DNA from: ENR-C587 sp942493235
GTDB taxonomy: Bacteria; Bacteroidota; Ignavibacteria; Kapaibacteriales; UBA2268
NCBI GenBank assembly: GCA_942493235.1
Contig: OW818676.1
Location: 3,534,001-3,598,000 of the forward strand
Direction: 5' to 3'
Length of the DNA: 64,000 bases
Positions 25,522 to 33,106 of the stretch are shown here, piece after piece. Position 1 is the first letter of the stretch, and the number at the start of each line of letters is the position of its first letter. The position numbers and the translations under genes are program-made. The notes beneath the pieces were generated by a model that worked only from the letters and a program-made list of their open reading frames with translations, made no database searches and was not told the DNA's origin.

Positions 25522-26223
25522 TTACCACTGTTTCGGCTTAAATCCTTTAGGATTTTTTAATTTAGCTACATCATCACTAATAGAAATAAAGTAAAATCCT
25601 GCTTTAATTACTTCTTTTTTTATTTCGTCTGAATACTGAGTAGAAGCTTCGTCTGAATACTGAGTAGAAGCTATAGCTCCGTATATTTTTCGCTTTGCAT
25701 ATTCGGGAAATGCTTTTTTAAAACTATGGATTGTTTTTTCTAATTGCTTAATTGCTTCGGTTTTTAGTAAACTTTTCACTTCTACTATATAACAGGCTTC
25801 AGGTGATGTACCCCAAAAATCTATCTCAAAGCTTGAACCATTATTTTTTATTTTCGTATTATTTGTATAGTAATTGCAGTGGAAATCATGCTCCATAATT
25901 TTTATTAAAGAAGGCATAAAAAGCCCTTCATTATATAATCCGAATTTATTGCCCAACCCCCCGATTTGAACTCTTAATTCTTTAAGCTTTCTATCTGTTT
26001 CTTTGAACTGTTTATCAGTCTCTTTGAACTGTCTGTCAGTCTCTTTGAACTGTTTATCAGTTTCTTTAAACTGTCTGTCGGTTTCTAAGAAACGCAAGTC
26101 GGCTTCTCTACGCATTTCACTGAATATTTTATTATCCTCCTCTCGTTCGATTTTACTTTTCTCAAACAAGTCGTAGAGATGCACTACCAAGTTCTCTAAT
26201 CTTTCTGCTGTTGCTATATCCAT
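25522..26223 (-). CDS. Coiled-coil plus PD-(D/E)XK-like protein, tandem copy 2
   Basis: A 233-residue paralogue of its neighbours with the same nuclease-like core (FEIDFWGTSPEACYIVEVK). It is longer for two reasons. It has four FKETD heptad units. It also carries an exact 24-base duplication (25624-25647 and 25648-25671) that repeats eight residues (the sequence reads ASTQYSDEASTQYSDE) in the C-terminal part of the domain. The frame is intact, but the eight-residue insertion lies within the folded domain and could disturb it. Leader and start are identical to copy 1. Confidence 0.78.
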   Translation of the reverse strand: MDIATAERLENLVVHLYDLFEKSKIEREEDNKIFSEMRREADLRFLETDRQFKETDKQFKETDRQFKETDKQFKETDRKLKELRVQIGGLGNKFGLYNEGLFMPSLIKIMEHDFHCNYYTNNTKIKNNGSSFEIDFWGTSPEACYIVEVKSLLKTEAIKQLEKTIHSFKKAFPEYAKRKIYGAIASTQYSDEASTQYSDEIKKEVIKAGFYFISISDDVAKLKNPKGFKPKQW

Positions 26224-26344
26224 AATTTCACCTTATACCTATAATATATTATAGTTACGAAATAGTCCTTAACTTATTTTTGGAAATAGTATCTGCAATG
26301 CGATTGGTAAATACTTTTTTTAGGAAAGCTATAATTCTTACTGA

Positions 26345-26959
26345 TTACCACTGCTTCGGCTTAAATCCTTTTGGATTTTTCAATTTAGCTACATCATCAC
26401 TAATAGAAATAAAGTAAAATCCTGCTTTAATTACTTCTTTTTTTATTTCGTCTGAATACTGAGTTGAAGCTATTGCTCCGTATATTTTCCGCTTTGCATA
26501 TTCGGGAAATGCTTTTTTAAAACTATGTATTGTTTTTTCTAATTGCTTAATTCCTTCAGTTTTTAGTAAACTCTTTACTTCTACTATATAACAGGCTTCG
26601 GGAGATGTACCCCAGAAATCTATCTCAAAGCTTGAACCGTTATTTTTTATTTTCGTATTATTTGTATAGTAATTGCAGTGGAAATCATGCTCCATTATTT
26701 TTATTAAAGAAGGCATAAAAAGCCCTTCATTATATAATCCGAATTTATTGCCCAACCCCCCGATTTGAACTCCCAATTCTTTGAGCTTTCTATCAGTTTC
26801 TTTGAACTGCTTATCGGTTTCTAAGAAACGTAAATCGGCTTCTCTACTCAATTCACTGAATATTTTATTATCCTCTTCTCGTTCGATTTTACTTTTCTCA
26901 AACAAGTCGTAGAGACGCACTACCAAGTTCTCTAATCTTTCTGCTGTTGCTATATCCAT
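26345..26959 (-). CDS. Coiled-coil plus PD-(D/E)XK-like protein, tandem copy 3
   Basis: A 204-residue paralogue with a single FKETD unit, hence the shortest coiled coil of the intact copies. The nuclease-like core is unchanged. It is nearly identical to the frameshifted copy 4 just upstream, including silent changes (e.g. CTTCGGGAGATGTACCCCAG) not found in copies 1-2. That shows 3 and 4 arose by one recent duplication. Confidence 0.78.
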   Translation of the reverse strand: MDIATAERLENLVVRLYDLFEKSKIEREEDNKIFSELSREADLRFLETDKQFKETDRKLKELGVQIGGLGNKFGLYNEGLFMPSLIKIMEHDFHCNYYTNNTKIKNNGSSFEIDFWGTSPEACYIVEVKSLLKTEGIKQLEKTIHSFKKAFPEYAKRKIYGAIASTQYSDEIKKEVIKAGFYFISISDDVAKLKNPKGFKPKQW

Positions 26960-27080
26960 AATTACACCTTATACCAATAATATATTATAGTTACGAAATA
27001 GGCCTTAACTTATTTTTGGAAATAGTATCTGCAATGCGATTGGTAAATACTTTTTTTAGGAAAGCTATAATTCTTACTGA

Positions 27081-27694
27081 TTACCACTGCTTCGGCTTAA
27101 ATCCTTTTGGATTTTTCAATTTAGCTACATCATCACTAATAGAAATAAAGTAAAATCCTGCTTTAATTACTTCTTTTTTTATTTCGTCTGAATACTGAGT
27201 TGAAGCTATTGCTCCGTATATTTTCCGCTTTGCATATTCGGGAAATGCTTTTTTAAAACTATGTATTGTTTTTTCTAATTGCTTAATTCCTTCAGTTTTA
27301 GTAAACTCTTTACTTCTACTATATAACAGGCTTCGGGAGATGTACCCCAGAAATCTATCTCAAAGCTTGAACCGTTATTTTTTATTTTCGTATTATTTGT
27401 ATAGTAATTGCAGTGGAAATCATGCTCCATTATTTTTATTAAAGAAGGCATAAAAAGCCCTTCATTATATAATCCGAATTTATTGCCCAACCCCCCGATT
27501 TGAACTCCCAATTCTTTGAGCTTTCTAACAGTTTCTTTGAACTGCTTATCGGTTTCTAAGAAACGTAAATCGGCTTCTCTACTCAATTCACTGAATATTT
27601 TATTATCCTCTTCTCGTTCGATTTTACTTTTCTCAAACAAGTCGTAGAGATGCACTACCAAGTTCTCTAATCTTTCTACTGTTGCTATATCCAT
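27081..27694 (-). pseudogene. Coiled-coil plus PD-(D/E)XK-like protein, tandem copy 4, frameshifted
   Basis: First unit in transcription order. It matches copy 3 throughout, but a T-run is one base short (four Ts at 27296-27299 against five at 26560-26564). Translation therefore leaves frame just after the catalytic Glu-x-Lys strand and stops at 27275 with the ending SLLKLKELSN (139 residues). The rest of the domain is still present in another frame down to 27081. One heptad Asp is also changed (FKETV for FKETD). It is either a pseudogene or, since the change is in a homopolymer, a switchable or sequencing-error site. Confidence 0.8.
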
Positions 27695-27816
27695 AATTAC
27701 ACCTTATACCAATAATATATTATAGTTACGAAATAGTCCTTAACTTATTTTTGGAAATAGTAGAATACCTCTAAATGAATTATTCTGATTCGTTATTTAA
27801 GTTCACAAGGTAAGAG

Positions 27817-27861
27817 ATAAAAAAAACTCATCGGTAAAAATAATTATTCGATGAGTTTTTT
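27817..27861 (-). terminator. Rho-independent terminator of the sensor kinase gene
   Basis: A 13-bp stem (AAAAAACTCATCG / CGATGAGTTTTTT) with a 15-base loop. On the minus strand it continues into eight Ts. It lies 17 bases past the kinase stop. Confidence 0.85.
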
Positions 27862-27877
27862 AGATATAAATATTATT

Positions 27878-30121
27878 TTAAACAAATTCTTTTGGTAGAG
27901 TTAGAGAGAAAGTAGAGCCTTTGCCTTCTTCGCTATATACTGTAATAGTCCCTTTTAAAATATCAACAAATTTTTTCACGATTGATAACCCGAGTCCTGT
28001 TCCGCTGATAGCACCTACATTTTTAAATCTGTGATATGATTCAAATAAATGCTCTCTTTCTTGGTTAGGAATACCGATACCGTGGTCAATTACATTAAAT
28101 TCTATAAAAGTATCCTTATCAATAATTTCAAAGCGAACTAAAGAACCTGCTCCCGAATATTTTATAGCATTTGAAAGTAGATTAACTAATATTTTATTCA
28201 ATAAATTCAAATCAGTATATATGTTAATATGCTGAATATTTGTAAAGAACTCGTATAAATGGTTGTGCTTATCGGTTAATTTAATATCTTCCATTACACT
28301 TTTAGAATATTTCACTAAGTTAATTTCAGAAGGCACTACATTTATCTTTCCTGCTTCGGTTTTACCGATTGTAAGTACGTCATCAAGTAGCTTAGTCATA
28401 GATTTAACCGATAGCTGAATATTCTTTAAATGTTTTGCAAATTCATCTTTATTATTGATTTCAAAGAATTTTTCAATTAAGTATGTAGATGATAGTATCA
28501 CAGTTAACGGAGTACGGTATTCATGAGAAACAATTGAAATGAATCTTGATTTTAGCTCATTTAATTCTTTTTCTTGAATAAGTGCTAATTCGATTTCTGC
28601 CTGTGCCTGCTCCAAAGCTTCCTGTGTTCTTTTTCTTTCCAAATTTTCAAACCTTAACTCTTCAAGTGTGTCTTCTAATTGCTGAGTTCTTTCCATTACT
28701 CTCTGCTCAAGCTCGGAATTAAGAGCGAGGATTTCCTGCTCTGCTCTCTTGCGTTCGATAGCCATAGCTATCTGACTGGAAACAAATAGTAGTATTTCTT
28801 CGTCTGATTTTGTAAACCGAACTCCTTCGGTATAGCTCTGAACAACTATTATTCCGATTGCTTTCTCTTCGATTTTTAGCGGAATACCAAGCCAATCAAC
28901 AGATGGTGCACCAATTGAGTCGATTTTCCCTTCTTCGATCATCTGTAAGAATATTTCTGGTGAACATAACAATGGTTTGCCGGAGAACAATACAAATTCC
29001 GTTAGACCACGTCTCGGAGGTCTCGCTGCCGGAGCTTGATCGTATTCGTCAACAAAGTAAGGGAATTCTAATATATCCCTATTGTGGTCATATATTGCTA
29101 GATAGAAATTATTTGCAGGCACCAATTCATTAACTATATTGTGTATGAATGAGTATAATTTAAGTAAATTTTCGCTATTGCTGGCACTTTCTGAAATTTT
29201 AAACAATGCTTTATGTAACTCTTCGGCTTTTCTTTTGTCAAGCAATTCAACTTCTAAATTCATTACCGACTTACGAACTTTTTTCTTTAGAGACCAAGTC
29301 CATAATGCTAAAAGTACAATTATTAATAATACCGGAACAAGAAAATATGCTAATGGCTTGAGAAAGTCCATTTTGCCGTGTTTTGTAGCATTCAGACCAA
29401 ACCATCTCTCTTCGATTTCTTTATATTTTACCTTGTCTTTTATAAATAAAAAGCCTTCATTTAATTGATTAATTAAATCTGTATGCCCCTTTTTGGTAGC
29501 AAAGCAATACTTCTGAGTATAGAGTAATGAGTCTGACGCAACAATATTATTGATGTTATATAATTTAATATAATACTGCCCTACACTTCTACTTATTAAA
29601 GTACAGTCGTAATATCCGGCGGCAAGACTTATTATTGCTTCTTTAGGAGAATCAACTCCAATTACCGAAAAATTATTCTGAAGTAAATGCTCGTACATTA
29701 AATCGTCTTTTTGTACCAATATCCGTTTGCCGACTAAATCTTCTAATCCTTTGATTTTCTTTTCTGATTTTTTATAAAATATGGAATAACTGACAAATGA
29801 ATGTGGAATAGAATATTCGTAATATTTTGCTCTGTCATTGTTATAAAACATACCTGATAATACATCAATTTCCATTCGGTCGAAAGCGACTCGTAAAGCA
29901 CTCCAAGTATCTGACCTGATAATTACTCTCAGATTCAACTCTTCGGCTATAGCTTTTATTAAATCTACATTATAGCCTGCGGCTTCACCCTTTTCGTTGA
30001 CAAATTCGTATGGTGGATAGTTATTATCGCAACCGACAATAATGCTGTCCTGCTTTGCAGCTAATCCGATATTTAAAAATATCAAGATTGTTAATATTAA
30101 TATGCTTAGATTACTTTTCAA
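27878..30121 (-). CDS. Membrane sensor histidine kinase with periplasmic solute-binding (SBP_bac_3), GAF and kinase domains
   Basis: A 747-residue sensor in this order: signal peptide/anchor (residues 1-22), a periplasmic amino-acid-type solute-binding domain (about 26-245, e.g. GCDNNYPPYEFVNEKGEAAG), one transmembrane helix (about 255-275), GAF domain (about 305-455), coiled coil, HisKA with phosphoacceptor H533 (SIVSHEYRTPLT), and HATPase with NLLSNAIKYSG, DHGIGIP and GTGLGLSIV. This is the layout of kinases that sense small solutes, as in EvgS-like proteins. No receiver domain is fused and no response regulator gene is adjacent, so it is an orphan. The frame starts at TTG (30119-30121), with GGA nine bases upstream; no in-frame ATG precedes the ligand domain. 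A perfect palindrome lies 34 bases upstream. Confidence 0.92.
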   Translation of the reverse strand: MKSNLSILILTILIFLNIGLAAKQDSIIVGCDNNYPPYEFVNEKGEAAGYNVDLIKAIAEELNLRVIIRSDTWSALRVAFDRMEIDVLSGMFYNNDRAKYYEYSIPHSFVSYSIFYKKSEKKIKGLEDLVGKRILVQKDDLMYEHLLQNNFSVIGVDSPKEAIISLAAGYYDCTLISRSVGQYYIKLYNINNIVASDSLLYTQKYCFATKKGHTDLINQLNEGFLFIKDKVKYKEIEERWFGLNATKHGKMDFLKPLAYFLVPVLLIIVLLALWTWSLKKKVRKSVMNLEVELLDKRKAEELHKALFKISESASNSENLLKLYSFIHNIVNELVPANNFYLAIYDHNRDILEFPYFVDEYDQAPAARPPRRGLTEFVLFSGKPLLCSPEIFLQMIEEGKIDSIGAPSVDWLGIPLKIEEKAIGIIVVQSYTEGVRFTKSDEEILLFVSSQIAMAIERKRAEQEILALNSELEQRVMERTQQLEDTLEELRFENLERKRTQEALEQAQAEIELALIQEKELNELKSRFISIVSHEYRTPLTVILSSTYLIEKFFEINNKDEFAKHLKNIQLSVKSMTKLLDDVLTIGKTEAGKINVVPSEINLVKYSKSVMEDIKLTDKHNHLYEFFTNIQHINIYTDLNLLNKILVNLLSNAIKYSGAGSLVRFEIIDKDTFIEFNVIDHGIGIPNQEREHLFESYHRFKNVGAISGTGLGLSIVKKFVDILKGTITVYSEEGKGSTFSLTLPKEFV

Positions 30122-30154
30122 TTTATTTTATCCGTTCTAATTTATCGCTTCTTT

Positions 30155-30180
30155 CCAAGTAAGTGTTAACACTTACTTGG
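30155..30180. promoter_or_regulatory. Perfect 26-bp palindrome upstream of the sensor kinase
   Basis: CCAAGTAAGTGTT followed directly by its exact reverse complement, centred on GTTAAC, 34 bases upstream of the kinase start codon. The symmetry without a loop looks more like an operator for a dimeric regulator than an RNA hairpin. No cognate regulator gene is next to it. Confidence 0.55.
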
Positions 30181-31557
30181 AAAAACACAAAATACAAAAA
30201 ATTACTAAATATAGCAATGTATTTATTTTTTCAATGCCTCAATTAAAAAGCCAATTTAAAAGTCTTTTTAATAGCAATATATTATTATCAATTTATATGC
30301 CGATAATAATTCTAAGCATAAGCTATTATAAAATAAAGAGAAAGAAGTATTGCAACTTATCGGATAATTATCAAACATCATAAGAATAAATCCATTTTAA
30401 TAAATATATGCTTTGGCTAAATTGCTATGTTATAATTTCCCAAAAATTCTATCCATTAGTTCAGTAAAGCGGAACAAGTACATATTCCCTATCTACCGCA
30501 CTGATGAGTCCGGGTTGTGGAATTGGTAAAATACTTCCTTAGATATGATATATCTAATTCCTATCCCCATAAAAAGAACCCACCCCGTCATCGCTTCGCG
30601 ATGCCACCCCTCCTTTTGGAGGGGAATTTGAAGAAATAGCCGTTAAACATTTACCTTTTTCATCAATATATAATCTTTAAGCCCTCCCCTTGGGGAGGGT
30701 TTGGGTGGGGTTGATAGATTTTCAGCTACCAGCACCTTATTTACCAATGTTCAACAGCTACGCTGTTGGAAGAGAAGCCGCTCTACTCAGAGCATAGTGC
30801 GGAGACGTGCATATTCCTACTTTCTACTTCTTACTTTCAACTTTCAACTTTATGAACTTTATAACTTTATAACTTTCATGCTACCAATATTCAACAGCTA
30901 ACGCTGTTGGAAGAATAGCCGCTCTACGCAGAGCATAGTGCGGAGACGTGCATATTTCTACTTCTTACTTTCAACTTTCAACTTTATAACTTTATAACTT
31001 TCATGCTACCAATATTCAACAGCTAACGCTGTTGGAAAAATAGCCGCTCTACTCAGAGCATAGTGCGGAGACGTGCATATTCCTACTTTCTACTTCTTAC
31101 TTTCAACTTTATGAACTTTATAACTTTCAACTTTTTCAGTTAAATAATCTTAAAGCCCTCCCCTTGGGGAGGGTTTGGGTGGGGTTGATAGATTTTCAGC
31201 TACCAGCACCATATTCTACCAATATTCAACAGCTAACGCTGTTGGAAGAATAGCCGCACTACGCAGAGCATAGTGCGGAGACGTGCATATTCCTAATTCC
31301 TACTTCCCAATTCCTAATTCCTATCAACCAGCCACCAGACACTATTTCTCATATATAATCTTTAAGCCCTCCCCTTGGGGAGGGTTTGGGAGGGGTTTAG
31401 TATCTTCCATATTCTCGAACCACTAAACACGAATCAAAAAAACAATGAAGAACAAATTTATTTGTTTAATATTTAAAATAATATTTACGCATATCATAAA
31501 TTTACTTATTTTTGTATTTTATTTTTAAAATTTATTTGATATAATAAAGGTGGTAAA
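30181..31557. other. 1.4-kb spacer, mostly intergenic repeats
   Basis: 30181-30570 is AT-rich with no convincing gene. 30577-31400 is the repeat cluster listed separately. 31400-31557 leads to the aminotransferase, with AAAGGTGG directly before its ATG. No coding frame of merit on either strand. Confidence 0.6.
30577..31400. repeat. Dense cluster of composite palindromic repeats
   Basis: Three modules recur. C: CAACAGCTAACGCTGTTGG at 30752, 30892, 31017 and 31227. D: CTCTACGCAGAGCATAGTGC plus GGAGACGTGCATATT, following each C. E: GCCCTCCCCTTGGGGAGGGT plus TTGGGTGGGG at 30681, 31155 and 31366. Low-complexity stretches (TTTCAACTTTATAACTTT) separate them. C followed by D is a fixed pair here and, inverted, at about 12795-12860. 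Each E copy contains four G-tracts able to form a G-quadruplex (30692-30710, 31166-31184, 31377-31395). Confidence 0.85.
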
Positions 31558-32751
31558 ATGTTAAATAATTCAATCGTTCCTGCAAATAGAACAAAAGATA
31601 TTAAATATGCTATAAGAGATATAGTAATGGTAGCCGACGAAGTTGCAAAAACCGGCAAAAAGCTTTATTATCTGAATATAGGCGACCCGAATGTATATGA
31701 CCATTCAACTCCGAATCATATTATAGAAGCTGTTTATAAAGCTATGAAAGATAATCATAACGGATATTCTCCTTCATCAGGTATTCCTCAAGCTATTGAA
31801 TCCATACGCAGAGAAGCAGACAGCAAAGGAATAAAAAATATATTAGATGTATTTATTACTACCGGTGCCAGCGAAGCTATAGAGATTTGTTTAACTGCCT
31901 TATTAAATAAAGGGGATAACTTCTTGATGCCTACTCCGGGCTATCCACTATATACCGCTGTACAAAGTAAATTGGAATTAGAGCCAAATCCGTATTATCT
32001 TGACGAAAGCAACGGATGGCAACCGGATGTAGAAGATATTAAATCCAAAATTAACGACAGAACTAAAGCTATCGTTTTAATTAATCCTAATAATCCTACC
32101 GGTTCAATTGCTCAAGTTGAAACTATGAAGAAAATTATCGAAATAGCAATCGAGCACAATTTAGTTGTTATTGCCGATGAAATATATGACAAATTAATTT
32201 TTGACGGAAAGAAACACACTTCACTTGCATCTTTAAGCGATGAAGTATCATGTATCACTTTCTCAGGCTTATCCAAAAATTATGTTGCCCCGGGATTTAG
32301 AATCGGCTGGGGTATCGCAAGCGGTAAAATTGAGAAAATGAAAGATTATCTTGAAGCAGTCAATAAAATATTAAGAGCACGCGTATGTGCTAATCATCCT
32401 ATTCAGTGGGCTATTTCTACTGCATTAGACGGCGACCAGTCCCACTTACATAATTTAGTAAAAACTTTAGAGAAAAGACGCGATATTACTACTGAATTAC
32501 TTGGCAAAATACCCGGTATTTCTTTAGTTAAACCCGAAGGAGCTTTCTACGCATTCCCCTCTATTGATGTAGATGATGATACTAAATTTGTAATCAGTAT
32601 GCTTAAAGCTACCGGCGTATTGGTAGTTCCCGGCTCAGGATTCGGTCAGAAACCCGGCTCTCAACACTTTCGTTTAGTTATTTTACCTCAAGAAGAAATA
32701 TTGAGAAAAGCTTTTGGTCTAATTGGCGAATTTATGGCTCAGTATAAATAA
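31558..32751 (+). CDS. Class I/II aminotransferase (alanine/aspartate type)
   Basis: A 397-residue PLP enzyme. YLNIGDPNVYDHSTP near the N-terminus, GASEAIEICLTAL, IVLINPNNPTGS, ADEIYDKLIFDG and the PLP lysine in SGLSKNYVAPGFRIGW are typical of the AlaA/AspB branch, where alanine-pyruvate or aspartate transamination is usual. No signal peptide. Strong Shine-Dalgarno (AAAGGTGG) five bases before the ATG. The gene is monocistronic, with repeats on both sides. It is distinct from the aminotransferase at 23496, which has the methionine-type motif set. Confidence 0.88.
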   Translation: MLNNSIVPANRTKDIKYAIRDIVMVADEVAKTGKKLYYLNIGDPNVYDHSTPNHIIEAVYKAMKDNHNGYSPSSGIPQAIESIRREADSKGIKNILDVFITTGASEAIEICLTALLNKGDNFLMPTPGYPLYTAVQSKLELEPNPYYLDESNGWQPDVEDIKSKINDRTKAIVLINPNNPTGSIAQVETMKKIIEIAIEHNLVVIADEIYDKLIFDGKKHTSLASLSDEVSCITFSGLSKNYVAPGFRIGWGIASGKIEKMKDYLEAVNKILRARVCANHPIQWAISTALDGDQSHLHNLVKTLEKRRDITTELLGKIPGISLVKPEGAFYAFPSIDVDDDTKFVISMLKATGVLVVPGSGFGQKPGSQHFRLVILPQEEILRKAFGLIGEFMAQYK

Positions 32752-33106
32752 TCAATGTGTGTTCTGTAATTTATTTATTAGAATTACACACTATGAAACT
32801 CGTACCCACGGCAAATGCCGTGTAAAAACCATAAGATTATTGTTTTAGTGATATTGAAATTTCTTATAGCCCTTGTTTCCCCACGCTTCAGCGTGGGGTT
32901 GAATATATGATTTAGGATTGAGATAATCCACTTTATCAACCCCACGCTTTAGCGTGGGGTTCGGTTACTTAGAGTATTTGTAATTAGTGCCAAAACGTTC
33001 ACAAAAAATGTTTTTATTCAGCCTCAAATGCCGTGTGTCTATTTTACTTATTAATCTTGTATTGCTGATTAATATTTATAATTTATATAGTTAATTAATA
33101 ATTGAA
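32752..33106. repeat. Intergenic hairpins: CCCCACGCTTTAGCGTGGGG (two) and CACGGCA palindrome
   Basis: CACGGCAAATGCCGTG at 32807-32822, CCCCACGCTTCAGCGTGGGG at 32879-32898 and CCCCACGCTTTAGCGTGGGG at 32940-32959, each followed by TTG or TT. Half-copies of the same hairpin occur at about 15074 and 15140. CAAATGCCGTGTG recurs at about 33025. No gene in this 355-bp gap. Confidence 0.8.

Larger units (their letters stand above)
24740..27760. repeat. Tandem array: four ~730-820-bp copies of one gene plus leader
   Basis: Four consecutive units each contain the same gene and an almost identical ~120-base leader (ATAATATATTATAGTTACGA, then GTCCTTAACTTATTTTTGG in three of the four). Units differ mainly in the number of 21-base coiled-coil repeats, and spacing between successive stop codons is 777, 823 and 736 bases. 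Units three and four are almost identical, which points to a recent duplication. Confidence 0.9.

Noticed and set aside
30177..30383. Possible 68-residue plus-strand gene
   Set aside because: It starts inside the perfect palindrome, has no ribosome binding site and low-complexity composition; no support.
30745..31300. Regularly spaced repeats that might be a CRISPR array
   Set aside because: The repeats are palindromic intergenic modules of mixed length. The spacers are low-complexity and similar to each other (TTTCAACTTTATAACTTT), and no cas gene is near.
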